NCBI GenBank assembly: GCA_034506175.1
Contig: JAPDQB010000024.1
Coordinates: 26,413-90,412, forward strand
Source of the DNA: a candidate division KSB1 bacterium
GTDB taxonomy: Bacteria; Zhuqueibacterota; Zhuqueibacteria; Zhuqueibacterales; Zhuqueibacteraceae
DNA: 64,000 nucleotides
Direction: 5' to 3'
In this document: positions 1-8,004 of the stretch, piece after piece
How the letters are laid out: each line of letters starts with the position of its first letter
Numbering within the stretch: the first letter of the stretch is position 1
Translations under genes and position numbers: made by a program
The notes under the pieces: generated by a model
What the model saw: only the letters and a program-made list of their open reading frames with translations
Databases searched by the model: none
Told to the model about the DNA's origin: nothing

Positions 1-153
1 TTCGAGCCGTATTTTTCGACCAAAAAATCCGGCATTGGTTTGGGCTTGGCGATTGTCAAGCGCATTGTCGAGGAGCATGGCGGAACGATCTCGGTGCAAA
101 GTGAGGTTGGGCGAGGGAGTAAATTTGTGTGTAAATTTCATTCTGATTCGTAA
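1..153 (+). CDS. Sensor histidine kinase, C-terminal end (partial)
   Basis: The window opens inside a gene; 50 codons read in frame from base 1 to a TAA. They contain the G2 box of a HATPase_c domain ([18 protein letters not shown], residues 11-28 of the fragment), followed by the usual last strands ([15 protein letters not shown]). This is the ATP-binding end of a two-component histidine kinase. The next gene, 46 bases downstream on the same strand, is an NtrC-type response regulator, so the two probably form a cognate pair. Sensor and dimerisation domains lie outside the window, so the signal cannot be inferred. Confidence 0.9.
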   Translation, partial: FEPYFSTKKSGIGLGLAIVKRIVEEHGGTISVQSEVGRGSKFVCKFHSDS

Positions 154-199
154 AACGTAACACGTGATTAGGTTTTACGCTTTGCGCTCTGGAAATTTC

Positions 200-1561
200 A
201 TGGCAAAATCAAAAATTTTAGTCGTTGACGACGAGCGGAATATCCGACGCTCAATCGAAATGATTTTAACAAGTGCGGGCTACGAGATTACCGAAGCCGC
301 CTCCGCCGCCAAACTCGCCGAGCAAAGCTTTGATTTGATGCTGCTGGATATCGTCATGCCGGGCGAGATGGACGGCTTGCAATTTCTGCAAAGCTTGAAA
401 GGCGTGCCGAACCGGCCGGTTGCGGTCATCGTTTCCGGACAGGCGACGATTCAAAATGCGGTGGCGGCAACACGCGAGGGCGCGTATGATTTCATCGAAA
501 AGCCGATTTCCAAAGACAAACTTTTGCTCACGATCAAAAACGCTTTGGCGCAGCGCCGGCTGGCGGAAGAGAACGCGCGCTTGCGCCGCGAAGTCGGCGG
601 CCAGTTTGCGATGATCGGTGAGAGCGAAACGCTGCAAAAAGTCCGCGAGCAAATCTCCCGCATCGCGCCAACGCACACTCGCGTGCTCATTCTCGGCGAA
701 AGCGGCACCGGCAAAGAGCTGGCCGCCCGCGCCATTCACGACGCCAGCGAGCGTTCGAAGCAGGCTTTTATCAAAGTAAATTGTGCCGCGATTCCGGAGG
801 ATTTGATCGAGAGCGAGTTGTTCGGCCACGAGAAGGGTGCATTCACCGGCGCGAGTGCGATGCGAGATGGCAAATTTTTACAGGCCGATGGCGGCACGCT
901 TTTTCTCGACGAAATCGGCGACATGAGCCTGCGCGTGCAAGCCAAAGTTTTGCGCGTTCTGCAAGAAGGTGAGTTCGAGCGCGTCGGCGGCAGCCAAACC
1001 CTGCGCGTTGACGTTCGCGTCGTTGCTGCCACCAACAAGAATCTCGAAGAAGAAGTGCGCCGCGGCCGCTTCCGCGAAGATTTGTGGTTTCGCCTGAACG
1101 TCGTGCCGATTTACATGCCCCCGCTGCGCCAACGCCAAGACGACATTCCGGCGTTGGTGCAGCATTTCATCGAGCTTTATTGCCGCGAAAACGGCTTTCG
1201 GTTGAAGCAGATGGCGCCGGAAGCGATGACGCGATTGCAAAACCACGACTGGCCGGGCAACATTCGCGAGCTGCGCAACGCCATCGAGCGATTGGTCATC
1301 ATGACGCCGGCAGACGTTATTACCGCTGCCGATTTGCCGCTCTCGCTACAAACGCCGCAGCCCACACTCAAGCGCACATTCCAAGCCGGACAAACTTTGC
1401 GCGAGGTGCGCGATCAAGTCGAACGCGATTACATTCTCGCCTGTCTCGAAGCCACCGGCGGCAACATCACGCACGCGGCGCAAATTCTCGGCATCGAACG
1501 GAGCAATTTGCATAAGAAGATGCGTGCGCTGAGGATACAAATCAAGGATACAGCTTCTTGA
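200..1561 (+). CDS. NtrC-family sigma-54-dependent response regulator
   Basis: 453 residues with the full three-domain layout. The receiver domain (about 5-118) has the acidic pair D10/D11, phospho-acceptor D50 (LMLLD), S79 and K101. The sigma-54 AAA+ domain (about 138-365) has Walker A GESGTGKE at 166-173, the sigma-54 contact loop GAFTGA at 213-218 and Walker B GGTLFLDEIGD. A Fis-type helix-turn-helix closes the protein (ITHAAQILGIERSNLHKKM). It should hydrolyse ATP to open sigma-54 promoters after phosphorylation by the kinase just upstream. ATG 200 starts the receiver fold directly; the reading frame continues 12 codons upstream but has no family residues there. Target genes cannot be read from this window. 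Confidence 0.95.
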   Translation: MAKSKILVVDDERNIRRSIEMILTSAGYEITEAASAAKLAEQSFDLMLLDIVMPGEMDGLQFLQSLKGVPNRPVAVIVSGQATIQNAVAATREGAYDFIEKPISKDKLLLTIKNALAQRRLAEENARLRREVGGQFAMIGESETLQKVREQISRIAPTHTRVLILGESGTGKELAARAIHDASERSKQAFIKVNCAAIPEDLIESELFGHEKGAFTGASAMRDGKFLQADGGTLFLDEIGDMSLRVQAKVLRVLQEGEFERVGGSQTLRVDVRVVAATNKNLEEEVRRGRFREDLWFRLNVVPIYMPPLRQRQDDIPALVQHFIELYCRENGFRLKQMAPEAMTRLQNHDWPGNIRELRNAIERLVIMTPADVITAADLPLSLQTPQPTLKRTFQAGQTLREVRDQVERDYILACLEATGGNITHAAQILGIERSNLHKKMRALRIQIKDTAS

Positions 1562-1612
1562 ATGTCGCAACGAAAAGACGTTGTGAGAACTCGATTCAAA
1601 TTCGGAGGCAAC

Positions 1613-2029
1613 ATGAAAGCACACCTGCGCTGGCTGGGCCCAAATATGCAGTTCGAAGGCAAGACGGAATCCGGGCAAACCGTCAAACTCGACAGCACAA
1701 AAGACAAAGCCGCGGCGATTGGCGCCTCGCCTGTGGAGATGGTGTTGCAAGCGCTCGGCGGCTGCACCGCCATGGACGTTGTTTCGATTCTTCAGAAAAT
1801 GCGGCGCACGATCAAATTCCTCACGCTGGAAATCGATGCCAAACGCCGTGAAGAGTATCCGCGCATTTTTACCCACATTCACATTCTTTATAAATTGACA
1901 AGCCCGGATGCGGCAGAGCATGAATTGGCACGCGCCATCAAACTTTCGGAAGAAAAGTACTGCTCGGTGAGCGGCATGTTGCGGCCGACGGTGGAGATTA
2001 CGACGAGCTATGAATTGCGCCGGGCCTGA
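1613..2029 (+). CDS. OsmC-family protein (YhfA-like)
   Basis: 138 residues. The OsmC/Ohr fold is indicated by the first redox cysteine in GGCTAMDVVSIL and the second in EEKYCSVSGML, the arrangement of YhfA-like OsmC proteins. Some relatives reduce organic hydroperoxides with these two cysteines; for the YhfA branch the substrate is not settled. ATG 1613 is chosen because a GGAGG lies at 1604-1608, four bases upstream. An in-frame ATG at 1562 overlaps the end of the regulator gene and would add 17 residues that do not belong to the fold. It probably is co-transcribed with the regulator. Confidence 0.88.
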   Translation: MKAHLRWLGPNMQFEGKTESGQTVKLDSTKDKAAAIGASPVEMVLQALGGCTAMDVVSILQKMRRTIKFLTLEIDAKRREEYPRIFTHIHILYKLTSPDAAEHELARAIKLSEEKYCSVSGMLRPTVEITTSYELRRA

Positions 2030-2072
2030 GCGCTGCTTCACGAAAATTCATCAAGGACGATAAACCGGTGAA

Positions 2073-3398
2073 ATGACTTCATCTTCATCTGCAAATCTCT
2101 TCACTCAACCCACGGCAGCAACATTTCGCTCTCGCGACCGTGAGTTTCCAATGTTTCGGGCGCTGCGCCATCGCAATTACCGTCTTTATTTTTTCGGACA
2201 ACTTTTTTCGTTGAGCGGCACGTGGATCCAGAACGTCGCGCAAGGCTGGCTGGTCTACGAGCTGACGCGCTCGCCGTTTTGGCTCGGTTTTGTCGGCTTT
2301 CTCAATTTCCTGCCGCTGTTTATCTTCTCGCTGCCGGCGGGAAGCCTTGCCGACCGCGTTTCAAAACACAAATTGTTGCTGGCTTTGCAGATTCCGCCCA
2401 TGCTGCTCGCGTTTATCTTCGCCATTTTGATCTGGTCCAAAACCATAACGGTATCTTTGATCGGCATGTTGGCCTTTGGCTTTGGCGTGGTGAATGCTTT
2501 TGACCTGCCGGCCCGGCAGTCGTTTGCCATCGAGCTGGTCGGCAAAAAAGATCTGGCAAATGCGATCGCGCTCAACTCGGCGGCCTTCAACACGGCGCGT
2601 TTGCTCGGCCCGGCCATCGGCGGCATCGTCATCGCGACCGCCGGTGCCGGTTGGTGTCTGTTCATCAACGGTATTTCCTATCTCGCGGGAATTTGGGCGC
2701 TGACCGCCATGCGTTTTGAAAAAAGGCCGCGGCCGGAAAAAAATCATCTTTCGCTCAAAAATTCAATCGCAGAAATTTTTCTTTATATTCGGCAAACCCG
2801 CCCGGTGTTTGGACTGCTGATGCTGGTGAGCGTCATGACGATTTTCGGCTGGTCGTTTTGGATCTTGATGCCGGTTTTCGCCAGCGCGATTCTAAACGGC
2901 GGCGCCATCGAGCTTGGCAAGTTGATGTCATTCGGCGGCGTTGGCGCTTTGGGCAGCGCGTTAGTCGTGGCCGGTTTCGGCCATCGCTTGCTGCCGCGAC
3001 GTCTGGTGTTTTATGGCGTGATTGTTTTTGTCACCGGCGTGACAGGGTTTGCGCTGTCAAAAACATTTTATCTGTCGCTGGCGATGGTGGCGATGGCCGG
3101 CTTTGGTCTGATTCTGTTTTATATCAATGCCAATAGCGCGCTGCAACGCCGGGTGCCGAATCATCTGCGTGGCCGGATGATGGGAGTTTATGCTTTGGTC
3201 TTCGGCGGGCTGTCGCCCTTCGGCAATTTACAGGTCGGGTTCCTGGCTGAAAAAATTGGCGCCCCTCGAGCCATTATTCTGGGCGCCGCCATTTGCGCCG
3301 GGATGGCGTATGTCGTTTCGCGCCTGGTGCCGCCCCAACCGCGTAAACGCAAAGAGAAAATCTCTCCACTCTCGCCCGTTGATCCGGCTGCCGCCTAA
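2073..3398 (+). CDS. Major facilitator superfamily exporter (EntS/MFS_3 type)
   Basis: 441 residues, inner-membrane transporter with about 12 hydrophobic segments. The N-terminal pattern (FRALRHRNYRLYFFGQLFSL, then a GWLVYELTRSP segment and the loop signature GSLADRVSKHK) is that of the MFS_3 group, which includes the enterobactin exporter EntS and many uncharacterised efflux pumps. The family couples proton entry to export; the substrate here is unknown. The first 26 residues are polar and may not be translated: an in-frame ATG at 2151 (MFRALRHRNY) matches the usual family start. It faces the convergent PEGA gene with seven bases between them. Confidence 0.88.
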   Translation: MTSSSSANLFTQPTAATFRSRDREFPMFRALRHRNYRLYFFGQLFSLSGTWIQNVAQGWLVYELTRSPFWLGFVGFLNFLPLFIFSLPAGSLADRVSKHKLLLALQIPPMLLAFIFAILIWSKTITVSLIGMLAFGFGVVNAFDLPARQSFAIELVGKKDLANAIALNSAAFNTARLLGPAIGGIVIATAGAGWCLFINGISYLAGIWALTAMRFEKRPRPEKNHLSLKNSIAEIFLYIRQTRPVFGLLMLVSVMTIFGWSFWILMPVFASAILNGGAIELGKLMSFGGVGALGSALVVAGFGHRLLPRRLVFYGVIVFVTGVTGFALSKTFYLSLAMVAMAGFGLILFYINANSALQRRVPNHLRGRMMGVYALVFGGLSPFGNLQVGFLAEKIGAPRAIILGAAICAGMAYVVSRLVPPQPRKRKEKISPLSPVDPAAA

Positions 3399-3405
3399 AA
3401 AGATT

Positions 3406-4230
3406 TTACTCTGCGGTCGACTTTAGGAAAAAGTAAAACGACACCGCAAAGCTGGTTTCAAAAACTGCCGTCGCGATGCCGGAATAACGATCGTAGTCCT
3501 TGGTGCGCTGATAAAATTTTTCTCTCTGCGCCGGCAGGCCGGTGGTGAGATACTGATCGTAGAAATGATCGGCTTTATCTTTCAATAAAATGGCGGCGAC
3601 GCCGGAGGCCAGACTCAAGCCGGCCGCTGCCAAGGAAATTCGGCGATTGCGAGTTAGATGAAAACGCCGGCGGGAGGCTTCGTCTTCGTGCAGAACCGTC
3701 CAATCTTTTTCCGGTTTTAATGTAACGGCATAAAGACGCGTTTCCGCCAAGCCTTCCTTTGTTTTTCCAATTTGCAATTGTTCGGCTTGATAACCGGCTT
3801 TGCGAATTTCGACGTAAGCGATCTCGTCTTCCGGCAAGCGCAACACCAGCGGCGTTGTGCCTTGCAAAACGCCGTCGAGATAAACTTCCGCGCCGAACGG
3901 CATCGAATTGATCGAATAGCCTTTCTGAAAATGCGCCGTAAAATGGAGGGTATCGCCGGCGCTGAGCGAGCAGGTTTCCACCCAATCAAAATCGAGCCAG
4001 CTTTCCGGCTGGGCGCGCTTGACGGCGATCTCATGCTTGCCGGGGGGAAGTAAATGATTTTGCAACGGCGTAAAACCGGCTTCTTTGCCATCAATGAGAA
4101 TGGGAAGGCCGGGGTATTGAGATTCTACTGAAATAACTGCGTGACCGGTCGATTCAGCTTGCTGGGCGAAAGTGATGGTGCATACGACCCAAAGCGTAAC
4201 GCTGGAAAATGCAATAAGATGAAATTTCAT
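3406..4230 (-). CDS. Secreted PEGA-domain protein
   Basis: 274 residues. A signal peptide (about 1-22, ending TFAQQ) is followed by two PEGA-type beta domains: about 32-95, with GLPILIDGKEAGFTPL, and about 105-165, with FGAEVYLDGVLQGTTPL. These short extracellular beta-sandwiches often sit in surface or S-layer proteins, and their precise role is not established. A hydrophobic stretch near residues 200-215 (ISLAAAGLSLASGVAAILL) may be a membrane anchor, so the protein could be periplasmic and inner-membrane tethered. No catalytic motif is visible. It stands alone on the minus strand with no obvious partner. Confidence 0.8.
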   Translation of the reverse strand: MKFHLIAFSSVTLWVVCTITFAQQAESTGHAVISVESQYPGLPILIDGKEAGFTPLQNHLLPPGKHEIAVKRAQPESWLDFDWVETCSLSAGDTLHFTAHFQKGYSINSMPFGAEVYLDGVLQGTTPLVLRLPEDEIAYVEIRKAGYQAEQLQIGKTKEGLAETRLYAVTLKPEKDWTVLHEDEASRRRFHLTRNRRISLAAAGLSLASGVAAILLKDKADHFYDQYLTTGLPAQREKFYQRTKDYDRYSGIATAVFETSFAVSFYFFLKSTAE

Positions 4231-4268
4231 TTTGTGGAATCAGATTACTGACAAGAAAAACAAAGTAA

Positions 4269-4862
4269 TTATGTTGCACTACTCTTTGTACCAGACGTAA
4301 GTATTTTTTCTTGATCATTTGAAGAGTTTTCATGTCGAGCTCTTTTTTCCAAGGTTATCTCGCGATGTCCCATTTTGATGGTAATTTTGTAGTAATGACC
4401 GATAAGTGCAGCGACAAGAGACAACACGATCGACAGCAAAACCAAGGCAGCGATGAAGATAGTTAAATAGATTGCCACGGCGCGATAACTTACGAGCGAA
4501 GCGAATTGAATATTCGGAAACGCAAGCAAAAAAAATACGCCCAAAAGAATATTAATTGCCAGCAAAACGACGAAAATCGGATATGAAGGCGTCTTTAAGG
4601 AAATTTCATTTAAAGATTGACGGGATTTAGAAATTTTCTCAAGAGGTGATGAAATATGCCCTTCAGTGTTTAATTTCATATACAAGACTGCCAGTGGGAA
4701 AATTAATAATACAGTAATCCCCAAAACGAGAGTTATGTACCACTCATCCTGAAGTTTATCAAAAAAAGGTAGACAAAGTATATGAGCGGTAACGAATGCG
4801 CCAAGAAGCGTTAAATATTTACGCGTTTGGTCGCCATAAAAAAAATGATAAATCTCATTCAT
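4269..4862 (-). CDS. Hypothetical membrane protein, second gene of a pair
   Basis: 197 residues from the ATG at 4862 (MNEIYHFFYG). Four hydrophobic segments are visible (about 14-32, 42-60, 95-118 and 135-160), then a charged tail with EKRARHENSSNDQEK. I recognise no family. The start is fixed by overlap: the ATG lies inside the last eight bases of the upstream gene, in an ATGAATGA arrangement, so the two are probably translationally coupled. A longer in-frame reading upstream would run back through the neighbouring gene. This stretch is more AT-rich than its surroundings, a mild sign of acquisition. Confidence 0.6.
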   Translation of the reverse strand: MNEIYHFFYGDQTRKYLTLLGAFVTAHILCLPFFDKLQDEWYITLVLGITVLLIFPLAVLYMKLNTEGHISSPLEKISKSRQSLNEISLKTPSYPIFVVLLAINILLGVFFLLAFPNIQFASLVSYRAVAIYLTIFIAALVLLSIVLSLVAALIGHYYKITIKMGHREITLEKRARHENSSNDQEKILTSGTKSSAT

Positions 4863-5214
4863 GTTGTATCTCTCTTTCTTCTTTTGCAAACTCGCCACTC
4901 TCCACTTTGATTTCATCTTTGGCAAAGCGGAACCTTCGTATGATGACGATAAGAATCTCAACGAGAAGAGTCAGGCTAAACAAACCCCACAAGGTAACAA
5001 GGACTCTGAAATGACCGGTTTCGAGCAGTTCTCTTCTTTCTTCAGTCAGAGGGGTTAAGGCGATAACATAATGCCCTATGGATATCAGAAGCATCAGCAA
5101 AATAAACTTAAGACCATCCCCTACGAGCAGCTTAAAGACTTCTCGATTTTCAAGCCAAACTTCCCAAAGCCAGAATCTTGCCTTGTGTCCTTCTGCATGT
5201 TTTTTGCTCACCAC
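4855..5214 (-). CDS. Hypothetical small membrane protein, first gene of a pair
   Basis: 119 residues. An N-terminal amphipathic part (WEVWLENREVFKLL) is followed by two transmembrane helices (about 34-52 and 72-92) and a charged C-terminal tail (EIKVESGEFAKEEREIQHE). No family is recognised and no catalytic motif is seen. It overlaps the next gene by eight bases, suggesting the two products act together in the inner membrane. The region upstream (5215-5356) is AT-rich and noncoding and presumably carries the promoter. Confidence 0.55.
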   Translation of the reverse strand: MVSKKHAEGHKARFWLWEVWLENREVFKLLVGDGLKFILLMLLISIGHYVIALTPLTEERRELLETGHFRVLVTLWGLFSLTLLVEILIVIIRRFRFAKDEIKVESGEFAKEEREIQHE

Positions 5215-5356
5215 CAGCCTCTTATACGAATGATTGGCCTACGATAGACTAAAAATTGTCGTTCTGTATTTCATCAGAATACAATTAAATCATCCTCACA
5301 TCGTCAATCCATAAATAAAAACATTTTTGTCGAAAATCAAGAGGCAATTTCAAAGG

Positions 5357-6010
5357 TTATTGATCAGAATGTTCCATGCCAATCTTCGCTGCTTCCCACA
5401 AGCGTCGATATTCAGCTCGCACGCTGGCATCCAATTTTTCTTCCAATTCAAGCGGAAGATTTATAGAAATAATCAAATCCTGAACATCGGCAAGATCGCG
5501 CAACCGATGCGGAGCCGTCAAGCCCGAGGCCAGTTTAAGCTCGATCAACTTTTCAAGAGTGATAAATCGAACCGCTTCACGTTCAATGCTGGCTCCGGTT
5601 GGATCGGGAAAGACCACCGGCTTCGGCAAGCCATCACCGGGAAATTCGCCGGCGGTGACGATCTCAATTTTGACTCGGGATGCAGTGTCAACAAAAGTTT
5701 TTTTGGAGCCGGCAAAGGCAGGTACGTAGCCACGCCCGATAAAGTTTTCCCGAAATTTTTGCAAGCCCTCAGGCGTCATCAAAACGTCTACATCCAGGGT
5801 CAAGCGAGGATGACCATGCGCTGTCACCGCCATGCCGTCGATCACAGCGTAAGCGATGCCCTCGGCATCAAGACGTTTTGCCAATCGGCGCATGGATTCA
5901 TAGACGACACCTTGTTCCATAAAAAAATCCTCCGCGAGATTCAAAATTTCTCGAAACGAAAGCTCGCTTCTCTTGGGTCGTTCGACGGCGGTATTTTCCG
6001 GCATCATCAT
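5357..6010 (-). CDS. Nucleotidyltransferase-fold protein (AbiEii/DUF6036-like)
   Basis: 217 residues. The Pol-beta-type nucleotidyltransferase signature is present: a Gly-rich element (AYAVIDGMAVTAHGHPRLT, G59) followed by the metal-binding pair D73/D75 (TLDVDVLM). The later segment ITLEKLIELKLASG with a nearby DVQDLI matches the AbiEii/DUF6036 branch, whose best known members are toxins that transfer nucleotides onto tRNA. Many relatives are solitary and uncharacterised. No antitoxin-like partner is adjacent, so a toxin role is only a possibility. Transcribed away from the PduS gene, with about 100 bases of shared upstream DNA. Confidence 0.75.
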   Translation of the reverse strand: MMMPENTAVERPKRSELSFREILNLAEDFFMEQGVVYESMRRLAKRLDAEGIAYAVIDGMAVTAHGHPRLTLDVDVLMTPEGLQKFRENFIGRGYVPAFAGSKKTFVDTASRVKIEIVTAGEFPGDGLPKPVVFPDPTGASIEREAVRFITLEKLIELKLASGLTAPHRLRDLADVQDLIISINLPLELEEKLDASVRAEYRRLWEAAKIGMEHSDQ

Positions 6011-6076
6011 GATGAAAAGATCTAAAAACTGTTCAATGGCCTGTTGTTGTCAACTTGTTGAAATATAAGAAACTCA

Positions 6077-6105
6077 TTGACTGATCGCAAGAACTTCATT
6101 ATCTT
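6077..6105 (+). promoter_or_regulatory. Candidate sigma-70-type promoter, possibly leaderless, for the PduS gene
   Basis: TTGACT (6077-6082), a 17-base spacer, then TATCTT (6100-6105). A start site seven bases after the -10 box would fall at or next to the ATG at 6113, giving a leaderless transcript. This agrees with the absence of any Shine-Dalgarno sequence before that ATG. Read by eye from consensus only. Confidence 0.4.
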
Positions 6106-6112
6106 GTCTACC

Positions 6113-7276
6113 ATGCGGACGGCAAACTTGGTGCAACTGGTGCGCGATGCCGGCGTCGTCGGCGCAGGCGGTGCGGGTTTTCCCACCTACAAAAAGATCG
6201 ATGCCCGCGTCGATATCGTCATCGCCAATGGCGCGGAATGCGAGCCTTTGCTCTTCATGGAAGATGTTTATCCGGCCGGCGATGAGTACGAAGTGGTTTA
6301 TCACAGCACCGGCCGCCGCATTCCGAGCGGCGGCATTCCGCTGCACATCGGCGTGGTGGTGCAAAATGTCGAAACCTTGTATCACATTCATCGCGCCAGC
6401 CAAGGCCAGCCGGTGACGCATTCGCTGATGACGGTACACGGCCATGTCAAACAGCCGCTCACCGCGTGGTTTCCCGTCGGGATGAGTTACGGCGAGGCTC
6501 TGCAAGTGGCAGGCGGCGCTACCATCGACGATTTTGTTTTGCTCGACGGCGGTCCGATGATGGGCAAAGTGGTGACGGATTTAACCACGCCGGTGACGCG
6601 CGTCTCCAGCGGCATCATTGTGATTGGCCGCGCCACGCATTTAGCCGAACGCAAAATGCAATCGGAGCAAGCCTTCAAGCGCATCGGCAAATCGGCCTGC
6701 GATCAATGCAGCCTGTGCACCGAAATGTGCCCGCGTTATTTGCTGGGTTATCCGATTCAGCCGCATCTCGTCATGCGCTCGCTGCTCACCACCGGGCCAA
6801 TGAGTGACACGCTCACACATTGGGCGCAGGCGTGCTGCGAGTGCAACATCTGCTCGCTCTGGGCCTGCCTGGAGGAGCTGGATCCGCGCAACGTTTGCGT
6901 GGTGACGAAAAGAGATTTGAAGCAACAGGGCAAATGGCTTTCGTCTGAAGAGTTGCAGAAGCTCACCAAATCCGTGCATCCGCTGAAATCGTATCGTTCG
7001 GTGCCGACGGAGCGGCTGGCGCGGCGGTTGGGCTTGTATCAATTCAAGAGTGATGCGCCGCTCTACACCGAAAAGATCGCACCGAAAAGCGTGGCGATTT
7101 CCCTGCAACCTTCAGTCGGCGTGCCGCCCACGCCGGTCGTGCGAGTTGGCGATCGCGTGCACGAAGGTGTAATGATCGCCGCGGCCTCGGAGACGGCATT
7201 GAACGTGCCGGCACATGCGAGCATGGACGGGCAAGTCACGGCGGCGGGGCAAAGCATTGTCATCACGAAAACGTGA
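6113..7276 (+). CDS. PduS/RnfC-like flavin and iron-sulfur electron-transfer protein with shortened flavin domain
   Basis: 387 residues. It begins with the glycine-rich motif GVVGAGGAGFPT (14-25) and NGAECEPLL (39-47) of the RnfC/complex I 51-kDa fold. It continues with YPAGDEYEVVY, the SLBB-type region, and two Fe-S motifs: C196-x2-C199-x2-C202-x3-C206 and a cysteine cluster at 241-252. PduS relatives oxidise NADH and pass electrons to cobalamin reactivation or through the microcompartment shell. The next gene encodes a PduT-like shell protein, supporting PduS rather than RnfC. Oddity: in PduS roughly 60-70 residues separate ECEPLL from YPAGDE, but here only five do, so a large part of the FMN/NADH domain is missing without frame loss. 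Confidence 0.85.
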   Translation: MRTANLVQLVRDAGVVGAGGAGFPTYKKIDARVDIVIANGAECEPLLFMEDVYPAGDEYEVVYHSTGRRIPSGGIPLHIGVVVQNVETLYHIHRASQGQPVTHSLMTVHGHVKQPLTAWFPVGMSYGEALQVAGGATIDDFVLLDGGPMMGKVVTDLTTPVTRVSSGIIVIGRATHLAERKMQSEQAFKRIGKSACDQCSLCTEMCPRYLLGYPIQPHLVMRSLLTTGPMSDTLTHWAQACCECNICSLWACLEELDPRNVCVVTKRDLKQQGKWLSSEELQKLTKSVHPLKSYRSVPTERLARRLGLYQFKSDAPLYTEKIAPKSVAISLQPSVGVPPTPVVRVGDRVHEGVMIAAASETALNVPAHASMDGQVTAAGQSIVITKT

Positions 7277-7336
7277 ATCACAATAAAAATTGAAAATTGT
7301 AAATTTGCAATTTAAAATTCTTTTAATGGAACAAGC

Positions 7337-7885
7337 ATGCAAAACGCCATCGGCTTAATTGAGCTCACCTCGATTGCCAAGGGCTACGAAGTGGCAGACG
7401 CACTGCTGAAAACCGCGCAAGTGCAAATGGTATTCAACCGGACGATTTGTCCGGGCAAATTTATGGTGATGGTTGCCGGCGAAACCGCCGCGGTGACTTC
7501 CAGCCTCGAGATGGGAATGGAAATCGGCGGCGAGACGGTGGTGGATAACTTGCTCATTCCCAACGTGCATCCAGAGGTGTTTCCGGCGATCAGCGGCACG
7601 CGCGTGATCACCGAGACCGGCGCGTTGGGCATCATCGAAACGTTTTCCGTGGCCTCGATCATCGAAGCGGCCGATGCCGCGGTGAAGGCGGCGAATGTGC
7701 AGTTGCTGCAAATTCATCTCGCCATGGCCATCGGCGGCAAGGGTTATGCGACGCTGACCGGCGAAGTCCCCGCCGTCACTGCCGCTGTGGAAGCCGGCGC
7801 GGATTTCATTCGTAACAAAGGCTTGTTGGTCAACAAAGTGGTGATTCCCCAGCCGCGGCCGGAGGTGTTGGAGGATAGAATTTAA
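7337..7885 (+). CDS. pduT: Tandem-BMC-domain shell protein (PduT-like, predicted 4Fe-4S pore)
   Basis: 182 residues containing two BMC domains (about 3-85 and 95-180), the size and layout of PduT. The first domain starts AIGLIELTSIAKGYEVAD and the second ALGIIETFSVASIIEAAD. Cys38 in NRTICPGKFMVMV is at the position where three subunits of a PduT trimer bind one 4Fe-4S cluster in the central pore. Such a trimer is thought to move electrons across a bacterial microcompartment shell. It follows the PduS-like gene by 60 bases on the same strand, the expected donor. No hexameric shell protein, vertex protein or enzyme of a microcompartment is in this window. Confidence 0.92.
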   Translation: MQNAIGLIELTSIAKGYEVADALLKTAQVQMVFNRTICPGKFMVMVAGETAAVTSSLEMGMEIGGETVVDNLLIPNVHPEVFPAISGTRVITETGALGIIETFSVASIIEAADAAVKAANVQLLQIHLAMAIGGKGYATLTGEVPAVTAAVEAGADFIRNKGLLVNKVVIPQPRPEVLEDRI

Positions 7886-8004
7886 TCGACAGTCGCAACG
7901 GCATGGGCAAAATTTGAAAATTGAACTTCCAAAGGGGGCGTGATGTGGAATAAAGTTGCCGCGGTCGTATTGAATCTTACGGATGCAGTCAGGTCGAAAG
8001 GATA

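Noticed and set aside
7940..8004. Start of a gene (ATGTGGAATAAAGTTGCC) after the PduT gene
   Set aside because: A GGGGG precedes it, but the reading soon runs antisense through the transposase; too short to support a gene.
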